From Lutjanus erythropterus (lineage: Eukaryota; Chordata; Actinopteri; Lutjaniformes; Lutjanidae): a stretch of DNA of 64,000 bases. The first letter of the stretch is position 1, and every line of letters starts with the position of its first letter. The notes beneath the pieces are model-generated. The model had not been told where the DNA came from. It saw nothing but the letters and a program-made list of their open reading frames with translations, and searched no databases. This document shows positions 20,452-33,596 of this stretch, one piece after another. The position numbers and the translations under genes were made by a program. The stretch is taken from the NCBI GenBank assembly GCA_020091685.1, contig CM034610.1, positions 31,518,134-31,582,133 on the forward strand, in the 5' to 3' direction.

Positions 20452-22261
20452 TACAGTCCGAAAATACGATGACTCTTCTTTTTCACAGGACAGTCTGACG
20501 TAAGAGCAGGAAAATCACACATAATCAAAGATTATCAAGAACTGAGTGAATAAATTTCTATTTTTTATTAACTTTCTTTATTGGAAGCAATTTCACAGGC
20601 ATCAACACAACAATGAAATGTGACGAAAACTTCCTTTCTTTCCATTTTTTCCCTTCCTGTATCCTATATCCCTCACAATCCCACACCCAAGGAAGCGATT
20701 ATCATTGTGCATCCATTAACATCCTGTCAAGAATTCAGTACATACAACAAATACAGCAGTTAGGAAAACAAATTGAAAAGTAAATAAAAGAAAAAAATGA
20801 AAAAAAAAAAAAAGAGGAGGTTGGGGCTCAGAGATCACAATCAGGCAGAGATGTCAAAGAATCAACATGATTTAAGAGGTCTCCAAGTCTTTTCAAATGA
20901 GTTTAGGAGCCATTGAGGAGAATCTAAGTTTTCAAGTCTAATGGACAGTAACAGCTCTGTGGGTGGATGGTTGGAGTGTTCCAATTAAGGAGTATAAGTC
21001 GCCTGGCCAGCAGGGTGGTAAAGGCAAGAACAGTCTGCATGACTTTAGAGGTAATAGGCTGCAAGGGGGCACCAAACAAGGCCAAGAGAGGTTCAGGAGT
21101 GATAGTAGTATTATATGCTGTGCTAAGAGTTTTGAAGAGGACAGTATGTGGCAAGCCTGGGACAGAACCAGAACATATGGGCATGGTCGGCTGGAGATTG
21201 TTGCACCTGGGTCAATTACATCAGGGTAAATCCGAGACAGTCTCAAATTAGTGTAGTGAGCTTTGTGTACAATTTCATTGTGAGCCGGCCTGACAGATTG
21301 GAGTAGACCAACCATAAGACTTGTTGCCAATAGTCATCAACAAGCGTGGTTCCAAGCTCTCGCTCCAAGAATCCTTGGGGCCGTGTTGGGCTATCAACAG
21401 CAGAGTTAATAAGGCTGTAAATGGAAGAAATTAGCCGTTTTTTCAGGATCAAGGGCCAGCAAAGTGTCTACCAGAGTTTCTGGAGGGCGGCTAGAATTTG
21501 AGGTTCTGATTTGGATGAAATGTCTTAGCTGAAAAAACAAAATAGATGGGATTTAGGTAAATCAAATTTCTTTGAGAGCTCAGAAAAGGACATAAAAAGT
21601 CCCTTGGTTATAGAGGTCCTTAAATTTGGTTATACCTTTGTCAAACCAAGTCCGAAAAGTTAAATCAGTGCAAGAAGGCAAAAATAGGTGATTGTTTACA
21701 GTGGGGAGAGTTCTGAGGCCCCATGAAGGCCTAGCATTTCCTAATTTGGATCTAGATTTTAATAGAGTTAATTACCACTGGGTTTGAGGTACATTTGGAG
21801 GCAGTCAAAGGGAGTTGAGAGCAAATCAGGGAATGGAGAGAGAGTTTAGAGGATGCAGTTCCATCTCCAACCATGCAGGGCGCATGGCCTGCTGTTTGTT
21901 GATCAATATAGAAGTTTATGTGTTGCAAGTAGTATAGTAATAGTGAAATTAGGCAATGCCAAGCCACCGACAGCTTTGGGGAGCTGTAGCACTGATTTCC
22001 TGATGCGTGGATTTTATTGCCCCAGAGGAATGAACTTATTAATTGATCCAGCGATCTAAAAAAGACTTCTTTATCAGTACAGGGATATGCGAAAAAGATA
22101 TAAAACTTAGGTAAAACAATCATTTTAACCAATTTTGGACCTACTAGGGATAATGGGAGACCAGCCCATCTGTCGAAGTCTAATTTACACCTCTCAAAGA
22201 GAGGAGGAAAATTTTGGGAGAAAAGTCGATTGATTGCATTAGTAATGAACACCCCAAATAT

Positions 22262-23314
22262 TTAAAGCCATCTAAAGCATATCTGAAAGGGAAGAAAGTT
22301 TGGGGATATTTTTGGCCTGATAATTGAGGGAAGAATTTCACTCTCTTGGAGGTTCAGTTTATACTGAGTAGAGCCCAAATTTGTCGAAGATACTGAGAAC
22401 CACAGGGAGGAGACAACTGGGTTGGACATGTATAAAAGGAGGTCGTCAGCGTGCAGCGATAATTTATGAACCCCGGGTGATGCCCTCAAACCCACCCCCT
22501 GCTGCAGCCAGATAGCTAAAGGTTCAATAGCCAGGGCAAATAAGAGGGGAGAGGGCAACCTGCCTTCCTCAATAAAGGGTAAATGGGGCAGATTGGCATC
22601 CATTTGTGTGGACTGAGGCAACTGGGCTAGCATAAATCAACTTAATCCAAGATATAAATTCAGAACTGAAACCAAATTTCTGTAAAAAAAAAAACTTCCA
22701 TTCCACCCTGTCAAGGCCTTTTTCTCAATGAAATAATCTTCAGGAGAGCCTGAACCAGGAGAGCCAATAATATTTAAAAGCCTTCTCGTATTATGAAATG
22801 GTGCCTTCCAAGCATAAAACCCGTTTGGTCAGTCGATATTACACTTGATAGGACTCGTTATAGACATTGAGCCAAGATCTTAGACAAGATCTTTATGTCA
22901 ATGTTTGGGAAATGTATAGCTGCTGCAAAGAAGAGGGTCCTTATCACTCTTAAGCAGAGAGAAATCGAGGCCTCCGACAAGGTGGGGAAGCGACCCTCAG
23001 CAAAGGACTCATTGTACATCCTCTGGAGGCTGGTGCAATGGTGGCAGAAAAATAGCCCCATCAGGGCCTGGAGTTTTACCGTTCTGAAGTGACATAATTG
23101 CCTCTTGTACTTCCTTGACAGAGATTGGACTGCCTAGCTCACCCAGATCCTTGTTTATTTTAGGGTAAACAATCCTATCGAGAAGGTTATCTCCATTCCA
23201 AACATCTGAGGGACATTGTGAGGAGTAGAGGTCAGAGTAAAGTGTAAAATATCTTATTAATCTCTGTAGGATCTGAAGTAACTTCACCTGTCGCAGATTT
23301 GATCTTGGGATCAA
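22262..23314 (-). pseudogene. L1 ORF2 reverse-transcriptase remnant
   Basis: The polymerase domain is spread over at least three frames. The N-terminal part at 23009-23314 holds VQEAIMSLQNGKTPGPDG. A middle part at 22858-23061 holds RMYNESFAEGRFPTLSEASI. The catalytic part at 22262-22633 holds LPSPLLFALAIEPLA and the HADD box (an active enzyme would have YADD or FADD). Frameshifts separate the pieces and the first catalytic residue is changed, so this is a fossil. Confidence 0.85.
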
Positions 23315-23686
23315 TCTAGATAGTGTAGCTGCTCGTGCCTGATAAGCTAGAAGTCTTGCTAGAAAGTGGTATCAGTTCTGTAAAATGTTGTTTGGTGATA
23401 ATGTTTGTGGACTGGTGATTGGACTGAGTGTAGGAGCTGGTGCATGAAGTCAACTCTAGATATCTCCTAGTGACCGCCTCAACTCCGCATTTTCTGCCTT
23501 TTTAAGGTTGAAACATATGATATAATTTGCCCATGCATAAATGCTTTAAAAGTGTCCCACAGAGTGCGTCTGGAAGTCTCAAAGAATGTAGAGATCTGTG
23601 CGAAGAAATTCCTCAAAAGAAGCGTGGGTTAGCAAGAGAGTTAAATCTCCACTGTCTGGAGGGGGACACGGTTAGGAAGACCAATA

Positions 23687-24365
23687 TCAACAGATACAGG
23701 GCATGGTCTGAGATAACAATGGTATGGTATTTGCAGTGTACTCCTGATAAAAATAATTATCAAGAAAAAAATCTATCCGAGAATATGAGTGGTGGACGTG
23801 AAAAAAGGAAAAGGCTTTGTCTGAATTGAAATTAGCTCTCCACGGATTGAACAAACCTAAACCGATTTTATATGCATCAAGGACTTTAGCTGACTTGGAC
23901 AACACCTGAGGATTGGATGAAGACCTGTCTAGGGAGGGGTTTTGAATTAAATTGAAATCCCCACCAATAATTAAGTAGTGGTCATCAACTATAGGAAGAG
24001 AGAAAAAGCTTGAAATGAATTTCGTCATCCCATGTAAGGAGCATAAACACAGGCCATTACCACAGTACCACAGTATACCAGAAACAATTACGAATCGACC
24101 ATTAGGGTCTTCAATGGAGTTTGATAATTCAAGCGGAACATTCTTATGTATGAGTATAGCGCACCCCTTGCCCTTACTGGAAATTTAGAGTGAAATACAT
24201 CTCCTATCCAGGGTCGCTTAATCTGGTTAACCTCTGAGGGCGGAGGTGAGTTTCTTGTAAAAGAAAATATTACCTCTGAGTTGCTTTAAATGAGTCATTA
24301 CCTTATTACGTTTAATAGGCTGGTTGGCACCCTTCAGGTTTCCATGAGATAAGCGAAGATTCTTA
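23687..24365 (-). pseudogene. L1 ORF2 endonuclease remnant
   Basis: The APE-type endonuclease is seen in two frames. The start at about 24365 reads LRLSHGNLKGANQPIKRNKVMTHLKQL in parts. The catalytic IGGDFNLIQNPSLDR block with a following SYSRIDFFL block lies in the frame at 23687-24028. Between them the sequence is frameshifted and holds stops. These motifs and their order place it in the L1 clade. Confidence 0.85.
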
Positions 24366-24717
24366 CCCTGAGACAAAAAAAAAAAAAAAATGGACATCAA
24401 GACAATCCCTCCATAACCCTCCCACCCCATACCCTTATGGAAACCAAACACATCTGCATCTTCAATCCCAAAAGGATAAAGCTTTCTGCTTCCATAGCTT
24501 TGATCAGAGGTCATTCGGTTCAACAGAATATACACCACTCCTTTAGAAACGACATCTGATTGCAGAAAAGCAATATCAATCCTCACATTTAACTAGGGTA
24601 TATGTCAGTAAGTTTGCCTCAATATTTACCACAAATAAAGAAACCATCCGTTTTATAAACTCTACATCAGGACATTATATGGCACAGAGAAAAAAAACAA
24701 AAAAAGGACATAGTCAA

Positions 24718-24860
24718 AAATAAATAATGATAATAACAATAATAATAATAATAATAACAATAATAATACTTACAATAATAATAATAATAATAATAAGTAA
24801 AAATAAGATAAAAGTGTCAATAATTATGATGATGATAATAATAATAATAATAATAACAGA
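24718..24860. repeat. (AAT)n-rich microsatellite
   Basis: Several runs of AAT/ATA trinucleotides are separated by short interruptions. The poly-isoleucine frame is an artefact. Confidence 0.9.
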
Positions 24861-25189
24861 ATAAAGTTTAATGGAGTAAAGTCTGATGTGAGATAGAAGT
24901 GAGTGCACCTGAGGCACAACAGCCAAAACCAGTCACAAGATATCAACTTAACGTATGTCCGTCATAGTCCGAACAAAAGGGCGGTAATAACAAATGGCAT
25001 CAGTGTTATTGTGCAATTAGAGATGAACAAGGTCCCTAAATAACAGAGAAATCCTGCGTGTTTATGCACCTCGTTCCATAAGCATGATACAAGTAAACAC
25101 AGAACATCGCTCACCGTTTCCATGGTTACCATGATGCTCACTGAAGGTGTCGGTGTAGTAAACAGTAGGTTGGATCCATAGGTTAGTGT

Positions 25190-26056
25190 CAGTGTTGGGG
25201 CTAGTTACTCAAGTAATATATTACATATTACATATTACTCTCAAAAATAGTAATGCCTTTACTTTGCTTTACTCCTGGAGAAAGTAACTAGTTATATTAC
25301 TAGTTATATTACTAGTTTTCTTAATTACTCTATAATTGCCTGAGATGCATCAGATGGAGGGAGAACAGACAAAGGTTATCTTTGAAAGACAGTGATTCAA
25401 CGGTAGAAAGAGGTAACATTTCTTCTACTAAATGCGAGGCAACAAGCATTTATCTCGGATTTTGATGTTGGTAGTACTTTATGTTCAAATGAAAGTTTTT
25501 GCTGCTTGCAGGCTGCTCGTTCATGTCACTCCATCGCCGCAATGAGCTTGATGTGTCTGTGCTGTTGCTCCAGGTGCTTCTTCAAGTTGGAGGTAGAGTT
25601 ACAAGCGGTGGAGAGCAGCTTTCTCCCGGGCAGAGTGTGCACTTCACCATCAAGTTATTTTCCTTCCGTTGAACATATTCAAAATAATGACTGAATCTCC
25701 GTCCAACTAGCTTTCTGCTGCTGGAACCTTCCTCTGAAAAAGCTTGCCGTTGTTGGCCTTCCATTTTTCTCATCTGTCTTTGGGTGCCACTCTGCTGCTG
25801 GCTGCGGGTGTCGACCAATCGGTGATGGTAAATGATACCTCGTGCCAAACCCAGACCAATCACTGTTCTATTCACACCCCCTCCTTCCCTTCTGTTCTCT
25901 GTGTTGTTGTTGTTGTGATGAAGGTGCTACTGGCAAATATCGCATAAGTAACTAGCGGAAAACTGTAATAATATTACCATTTTCAGGCGAGTAATGCCTT
26001 ACACTACTAGTTACTGAAAAAGTAATGTTATTACAGAAATCGTTAGACCAACACTG
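25190..26056 (-). mobile_element. 867-bp hAT element with 8-bp target duplication
   Basis: The ends are cagtgttgg at 25190 and ccaacactg at 26056, a perfect 9-bp terminal inverted repeat. The 8-bp word gttagtgt stands immediately outside on both sides (25182-25189 and 26057-26064), the length typical of hAT transposons. Subterminal 'agtaactagt' words are mirrored inside. The minus-strand frame at 25582-25875 contains a C-x2-C pair (VKCTLCPG). After a one-base frameshift the same strand continues as NSTSNLKKHLEQQHRH, the rest of a BED zinc finger from a hAT transposase. No catalytic domain is present. It is an internally deleted, non-autonomous copy inserted into the older L1. Confidence 0.9.
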
Positions 26057-26099
26057 GTTAGTGTACAGTGACAGGAGCAGACAGCCTCATCCGATCAAA

Positions 26100-26960
26100 C
26101 AGGAAGAAAAAAACAAGGCTTGAAGGGCAGCCAGCAACACCATACTGCACCTCCTTGTCCATAACCGCTCATTGTAGAATGCATGTGCGTCCTCCGTGAC
26201 TCAAGGTGAAAGTCTCATCCTCATATGAGACTTGCAGGCGGGCAGGAAACAGAAGCCTAAACTTGATCCCTTTCTGATAGAGGGCTTGCTTGATTTTGTT
26301 GAAAGCGGCCCGTTTCAGTGGCTGCGTGACATCTGGGTACAATCGCAGCTTTGCCCGGTACTTAAGCTCGTGTTGCCTGGCAACAAGCACCTTCTCCCTC
26401 TCTTGAAACGATGAAAGCATATCACAAGGGCCTGGGTTACCTGGTCTGGGTTTGGAGCTAAGCGATGCTCTCTCGAGCTCCATTTGGACGCTGCAGAGGT
26501 TTTCCATCAGCAGACCAGATATGAACTCAGTCGGGTCCTGGCCTTTTGACTGCCCTCTGGGATGTTTATTATCGGAGGTGACTCACGGACCTGGACATCA
26601 AGATTGTCAAGCGGTCTTGGTCTTATTCTGGGCTTGCAACAACACACTATTTTTGGTGCTTGTTATGTGTTTTAAGTTTTCCCCAGCCAGATTCTGCAGC
26701 AGTGGCGCGTTGAAGTTATCCACAGCCTCACGGTGTCCACGAGACTGCAGTGGTTTACCGACTCCTGCGTTAGCGAGCCGTTGCTTCTCCAGTTCCAAAA
26801 CCAGCTGGCCCATTGATAAAGTGCCTGGAGATTCCTCACGAGACCAGGTGAGCTGTTAGCATCAGCACCGAGCTGCCATCTTAGCAAGTTTGCTAGCTAC
26901 AGTAGCAGCACCACAGTAGTTGGGCAGTTCGGTGTGTTGCTCGCTTAGATTTAGAACCAC
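26100..26960 (-). pseudogene. L1 ORF1 remnant
   Basis: The frame at 26169-26507 ends in an RNA-binding C-terminal block typical of L1 ORF1 proteins: REKVLVARQHELKYRAK, then RLYPDVTQPL and RLLFPARLQVSY. The upstream frame at 26607-26813 (LVLELEKQRLANAG) fits the N-terminal coiled-coil part. A possible start is near 26960. Frameshifts divide the pieces. It shares strand and order with the ORF2 remnant downstream, with the hAT insertion between them. Confidence 0.75.
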
Positions 26961-27000
26961 TCATTTGCGTGAGTAGAAGCTGTAACTGTAAATCGTCGTC

Positions 27001-28055
27001 TAATACACTTTGCTGAATCAGTTGTGGTGTTTACAGGGATAAATTAGCAGTTCAACCGGAGACCTCTTTCACGACTTTCTGGTGATGGTGAGGATCGTTT
27101 ACATGAAAATAATTAAATTAATTAAAATATAATATGTATCCAATAGCCCTGCGATGAACTGGCGACTTGTCAGGTGAACCCGCCTCTTGCAGTGTCAGCT
27201 GATGACTCCAACAGCCGAGACCCTTCAGATAAGCGTTACAGAAAATGAATGATGAATGAAAAAGTATCACAGGTGGGTGATGGGGAACAAGCCCGACAAA
27301 ATTCTGTCGAACCTGATGATGACACAGGTGACGTATAACATAATAACTATGTGATGAAAACACTTAAACATCGATTTTAATTTCATTGGAACTCTTTCTG
27401 TGCATGATGGAGGACAGAACACTGTGGATGGAACAACTTGGGGTACCAGTCCGCCCGTTCTCAGGGACAGGCTGCGTACTCCCTGGATCGTTCATGGCCC
27501 AGCCAGAGCCAGACAGTGAAGAAGTGTGGAAACTCACCTCAGAGAATATGTGTCACGTCTTAGTCATTCCTGCTGTGCTGGAAGTCCAAGTCTCAGCCTG
27601 GTGGAGGGTAACAAACAGGCAAACAGCAGGAGCGACTGTGGCCAAGTCAAACAAAAGGAAATGAATGCACAGTGATGCTGCACATAAACATGCCCACAAA
27701 TGCAAAGATACAGTGATGCACAAACATACATGCATAAGTTTTTATGACCACACTCTCTCAAAAACACACAACACAAAGTGTACACAAACACCTCATAGTT
27801 ACAGACAAATAATTTGGGTGAGAAGTAAATAAACACAGTGAATTATGTAACCTCTGATACTGTCACACAATCATTTTGAATCAAGCCAAAGCAGAACCCA
27901 CTATTTTTGTTGGACCCTATTTTTTTTTTGTGTCTGAGTGATAATGGGACAGCAATTTTGAAATTGGTCAAATTATCAAATTAAGTCCACTCAAATTGCT
28001 TGTTTTGCCACTGATTATTGTCTCACAACAATGAATAAGGATCACAACAGAGACA
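27001..28055. other. non-coding; LINE/SINE 3' tail-like segment
   Basis: At about 27140-27260 the plus strand reads 'ccctgcgatgaactggcga' and later 'gataagcgttacagaaaatg' followed by gatgaatg units. This is a decayed version of the 3' tail common to many fish non-LTR elements. The rest shows no gene or clear element. Confidence 0.45.
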
Positions 28056-28500
28056 TTTTTGTTATGGTAACCAGAAAAAATATTGCTCTCACCAAGCATA
28101 GACTCACTTTGAAAAATGGTTATTTTATCATTTAAAAACACTTCATTCAACCAAAAGCACCTTGGTTCGTCTTTCCACTGTTCCAACAATCACCAGCTCT
28201 GGTTTGTTTAAAATAAACCCTTAATTCAGCGGGTTAGATGAGAAGTATTCTGACTCCATACATCGATCCCCCTGCTTTCCCTTTTGTAATGTCACCTCTC
28301 TCTCGCTCCTCAACCAATATTTTCACATCTTACGTGGTGAATCAAGGGTTTCTTACAGCCAAACCAGAGTTGGGGATTGTCGAGCAGTGGAAGGACAAGA
28401 TATTTTTGAGTTTTCTTTTCTTTCGTGTTTGAATGAAGATGACAATGATAAATTACAGTATTATTTTCCAAAGTGAAACTGTTTAGTTTGGTGAGAAATA
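28056..28500. repeat. long imperfect inverted repeat
   Basis: The arm at about 28060-28208 and the arm at about 28357-28500 are reverse complements with some divergence. Both carry 'aaaccagag', 'gattgt', 'cagtggaa', 'tgaatgaag', 'caaagtga' and 'ttggtgaga' in mirrored order. The spacer is about 150 bp. This is a fold-back or MITE-like element. Its outer ends are not defined. Confidence 0.6.
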
Positions 28501-31300
28501 AAATGTTGTTTGCATTTATTCTGTGGAATTTTCCATAATGTTATCAGACATTGAACCACTCCAGAGTTCACTTAACAGCAGTCGAAACTGCCACTTGGAT
28601 GGGTGGGGACAGTCGAACCAGGTTTGGTTCAACATTTGATTAAGCGGACCAAGCGGGTAAACACTCCAGTGTTTGGCTCAACTGGACTAAACCAGGCTGA
28701 TGTGAACTCGCCCTTAAGGCCTCCAACACATGATCATCAGTAAAATCACTTTATACTGGCTGTCCTATTGTTTTCTATGGAGGCGGGCAGCGCCCAGTCG
28801 CAACACCACTACCTTTGGCGTTGCACACGCTCTGATTTGCCCTCTAGAACTTGTTCAAATTTGACCTCATTTGCTGTTGACCTTTCAAAGTGCAACCAAC
28901 CAATGAGACGTGCAGAACAGAACAGCCGTATGTGATGATGCAGCCTGAACGACAGATATATGAAATCCAAGAAGAAGGGAGACTGATGGTCGAGTCTTGA
29001 AGAACCCAGACTCGTGAAAGATCTTGCAAGTGCTCATTTTAACGTTTGTACAATGTCACAATGAAGAAACACCAACCAAGGTGTTTCAGAGTTCCCAAAC
29101 TCTATGACAACATTAATGTAGATCTGTCAACATCTGATGGATGACGGAATCACACAGTATATGAACTAATCCAATGCTAAAGTTAGCTTAGCTGTTTGTA
29201 CACCAGACAGATGTGCTGTGCTTTGCTCTCACAGTATGCAGTGAGCGAGGATAAATTTGATATCATGAAAACCTCTTTAGACATAAAAACATGGGAATAG
29301 GGTGGGATGAGCGACCTCTTCTGTAGCACTGCCAGTGTCAGTGCAGCTTTTTGTTTCAAGAAGAAAACTGTGTCTTCATGGCACAGCGTCATGTAAATGA
29401 CTGTTGACAAGTCAATGGTTGAATGTGTAGCTCTCATGCTGGGGCTGCAGCCACTGCATCCTGGCCTGCTTTTGCGTAGCACACGCAGCTTTGTCGGCTT
29501 AGCAGAGGAGCGGGCCCTGCTTAGAATCCATATTTGTATGTGATGATGGAGCAACTCAGGCTTGAATAGAAACTCAGAGCAGAGCTGCTTTATGTGGCCT
29601 TCAAATACTTGAACAATGATTTTCTTTTGATTTGGTTGACATTGATGACTTTAAACAAGAAAAATAAAACCTTAGAAGAACTATCAGACTGAGACATCTG
29701 GATGGATCCTGGTGATAACTCAAGATTTATGGTTCAATTAAGGTGTACTAACCAAAGAACATTTAATAATCACTTTATCCTCTAGAGTTTAAACATTAAT
29801 CTGTTCATCAATCATTTGTGCTACTGGTTTTCCACACTGTGCATAGACATAAACACCCACTCACATAAGCGCAGATAAGACAGCACACTGTACTAACTCT
29901 CCATCACATGGTCCCTCTGAGGTCTGAAAAAGAGTTTTCACCTGCTGGCTCTGCACTCACCACAAAGACCTTATTGGGACCAGTTGGATTCCACTGTTAG
30001 TCCTGGGTGAGATTATAGGCCTTTGGACACACACACACACACTGCAGCGCACACATACAGTCTGTGTGGGTTTTCCTCTAACACACTTTTACACCCACAC
30101 CGATGAGCATACAAAGACAAACTAGCATTAAAGAAGTCATGTGGAGGACTGCACATACCATTGTCTACACTGACTTGTGAGTGACACACAGCAAAGTAAT
30201 ATGAAGTAAAATATGAGTTGAGTTAGCCATAGACTGTATATTAGTTTAATTATTATTATTTGATATATAGTCCCTCCTCCCAGACTCAAGGAAGCTTTGC
30301 AGTGCAGGAGCTCTGCAGGAGCACAAGATATGTGTAGCATACAAGCAATGAGTCCTCTGCTGTATGTTGATCAGCTGTTTATAACTGTCAGTTGTCTGTC
30401 AATGTAAAGTTAAGCTCATTATCCAGAAATCAGACACACTCTGGAGTTTGAATGAAGTGGCTGCCTGTTTACCTCCTGCAAGACACCATAAAAATATGAA
30501 CTGTTGTAAAAATCTTTTAATGATTTCTTATGTCTCATAAACAGACACTCATTTGGCGAACATGTGCATTAATATGAAGTCTAATTTATGTGAAACAGGT
30601 CAGCAAAAACAGTCATTCTGGCCCAGAATAAGCATGATGACATATCATGGTCATTTAATGATTTATTACAGACAATACATTAGTGATCTCTCTCTTTAAA
30701 CAAGGTACTATTTACTTGTACTATTCAAAATCTTGTGTGTTGGTGAGGGTGTGGTAAATATTGACTGTTAATATACTGTAAATGTATTGAAACCAACATA
30801 AAAGTTTCGTTGTTTCAGTAAATATTCACAGGCCAATACCACCATCTGCTGGAGAAAGCAAACACAGCTCTGCCAGATTTCCTAGTAGTACATCACACTG
30901 TAGTCTCTAAACATTAGACTAAAATATATCCAAGACACTCTGGTCTTTGAGCAACTTTAAAAAGACAGTGTCTGTAAAATTGTGTATTAAATAATATACA
31001 TCCAAGACAGAACTGTAAACCAAGAACCACAGATGAAGAACTGCAGGTTCACTTTGTGACAGTTGTTTTTGGTCATTCAATTACACGTTTGTAAGGAATA
31101 AGCACCACTAAACTACTAAGGTACTATTTGCCAACAATTTAAAAATATACATTTCAAAGGTGAAAAATGTAAGGTAAGCCTTCTTATTTAACAACTCATA
31201 GTTACAATTTTATTATGATGATTATAATTACCTTAAAGTTTTCTGATTTCTGAAATGAAAACAAGGACATTTCAGTTTGGCAGTCAATATATCACTTTAA
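28501..31300. other. no feature recognised
   Basis: About 2.8 kb with short frames only, no exon signals I could pair and no family motif. A short (AC)n run occurs at about 30027-30042. Confidence 0.5.
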
Positions 31301-33596
31301 TTTCCAACGGTATTATCAACCATGACACCCTCCCACCTCCTCTCCTCTCCTCCTCTCCTCTCTCCTCTCCTCTCTCTCTCCTCTCTAAACAAAAATTGTC
31401 ACAAAGGAAAAGTTAGATAATTCCACAATAAACAGTAAATGAATTATTGTTCACTGCAGGAATGTTTAAATTATCAATAAAGACATTTGATGTTTACCTT
31501 CAATTTGAGAGGGGCATAAACCCATGTTGCACTCAGCAACTCTCTCTCCCTCTCCTCTCCTCTCCTCTCTCCTCTCCTCTCCTCTCCTCTCTCCTCTCCT
31601 CTCTTCTTGCCTCTAAACAGGAATAACAGAAGAAATGTTTGAGACGTCACATAATTTAGACAAGAATGAATTACTAATCAATACATACCTTTTAATTATC
31701 AATAAAAACATTTGATATTTACCTTCAATTTAGAGAGGTTTAAACCCATATTGCCTCCCACCTCATATATCATCCTCTTGTGTTGTTGTCTCTTCTTGCC
31801 TCTAAACAAGAGTGTGGATGTTTAATCAAATGGTTGGGTTGGATAACTTATCAATTTCTACCTTTTACAATTATCAATAAATGGTGCTTTATCCTTCAAT
31901 TTGATAGGGTTTCAACCCATGTTGCCTCCACACTCCTCCTCTCTCTCCTCTCATCTCCTCTCCTCTAAACAGAAATTGTCACAAGGAAAGTTAGACACAC
32001 AAATTATTGATCACTAAATGAATGTTAAATTATCCAATAAAAATATTGGATATTTACCTTCACATTTGAGAGGGTTTCAACCCATGTTGCCCTCCCACCT
32101 CCTGCACTCTCTCCTCTCCTCTCTAAACATCCCTGGCAATGATCCATAATTTAGACAGTAAATGAATTATTGATCACTGCAGAATGTTTAAATTATCAAT
32201 AAGACATTTGATGATTACCTTCAATTTGAGAGGGTTTTAAACCCAATTTGCCTCCACAGTCCTCTCCTCTCCTGTCCTGTTTCTCCTCTCCTCTCCTCTC
32301 CCCTCTAAACAAAGAAAGCGGCAACAAAGCAAAAGTTAGAAACTTCACAAAATCTAGACACACAAAGTATTGATCACTAGAGAAATGAATGTTAAAATTT
32401 TCAATAAAGACATTTGATATTTACCTTCAATTTGAGAGGATTTAAACCCATGTTGCCCTCAAACCTCACTCTCCTCTCCTCTCCTCTCTGCTCCTCCTCT
32501 CCTCTTTCTCCTCTCTCATGTCTCTAAACAAAAATTGTCAGAAAGAAAAAGTTAGATAATTCACATAATTTAAACAGTAAATGAATTGGCCAGTCACTGC
32601 AGGAATGTTTAAATTATCAATAAAGATTTGGTTGCTTGTAATTTGAGAGGAGTTGAAACCCATGATGCCCTCCCTCCTCTCCTCTCCTCCTCTCCTCTCC
32701 TCTCCTCTCCTCTCTCCTCTCCTCTCCTCTCTCTCCTCTCGTGTCTGTCTCGTCTTGTCTCCTCACCTCTCCTCTCCTCTCCTCTCTCTAAAACAAAAAT
32801 TGTCACAAAGAAAAGTTAGATAATTCACTAATTTAGACAATAAATGAATTATTGATCACTGCAGAATGTTTAAATTATCAATAAAGACATTTGATGATTA
32901 CCTTTAATTTGAGAGGTTTCAACCCATGTGTTTTCACCTCCCCTCTCTCTGTCTCTCTTCTCTCTCCTCTCCTCTCCCCTCTAAACAGAAATAGCAACAA
33001 ACAAAGTTAGAAACTTCACAAAATCTAGACACACAAAGTCATTGTTCACTGCAGGAATGTTTAAATTATCAATAAAAACATTTGATTTTTCAATTTGAAG
33101 TTTAAGCCCATGTTGCCCTCACCTCCTCTCCTCTCCTCTCCTCTGACTCCTCCTCTCCTCTTCTCTCTCTCCTCTCCTCTCTAAACAAAAATTGTCACAA
33201 AGGAAAAGTTAGATAATTCACATAATTTAAACAGTAAATGAATTATTGATCACTGCAGGAATGTTTAAATTATCAATAAAGACATTTGATGTTTACCTTC
33301 AATTTTAGAGTTTAAACCATGTTGCCCTCCCACCTCCTCTCCTCTCCTCTCCTCTCCTCTCCTCTCCTCTCCTCTCCTCTCTTCCTCCTCTCCCCTCTAA
33401 ACAAGAAATGGCATCAAAGCAAAGTTTAGAAACTTCAAAATCTAGACACACAAAGTATTGATCACTAAATGAATGCTAAAATTATCAATAAAGACATTTG
33501 ATGTTTACCTTCAATTTGAGAGGTTTAAACCCATGTTGCCCTCCCACCTCCTCTCTCCTCTCGTGGCCTCTCCTCTTGTCCTCTCCTCTCCTAATC
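31301..33596. repeat. minisatellite, ~11 copies of a ~160-260-bp unit with (TCTCC)n blocks
   Basis: Each unit contains, in order, 'taaacaaaaattgtcac', 'agttagataattcac', 'taaatgaattattgatcac', 'aattatcaataaa', 'catttgat', 'ttaccttcaatttgagagg' and 'cccatgttgcc', then a variable CTCTC/TCCTC pyrimidine block. The 'atcaataaa'-type anchor is seen about 11 times (near 31472, 31697, 31868, 32032, 32190, 32398, 32613, 32875, 33068, 33268 and 33483). Unit length varies mainly through the pyrimidine block and many one-base indels. Frames here are artefacts. Confidence 0.88.

Larger units (their letters stand above)
20560..27000 (-). mobile_element. decayed L1-type LINE, near full length, split by a hAT element
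   Basis: A minus-strand L1-clade retrotransposon in many broken frames. In element order these are: an ORF1-like part at 26100-26960; the ORF2 endonuclease start near 24365 (SHGNLKGANQPIKR, the 'SWNVKGLNNPIKR' type) and its IGGDFNLI motif near 23960; the reverse transcriptase from about 23310 (GKTPGPDGA) to LHADDLLLYM near 22450; the LVKMIVLPKF block near 22120; and a C-terminal block down to about 20930. Stops and frameshifts are frequent, so it cannot be active. The 3' end is near 20560 with AATAAA-like words. A hAT element interrupts it at 25190-26056. Target duplications were not found. Confidence 0.85.
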
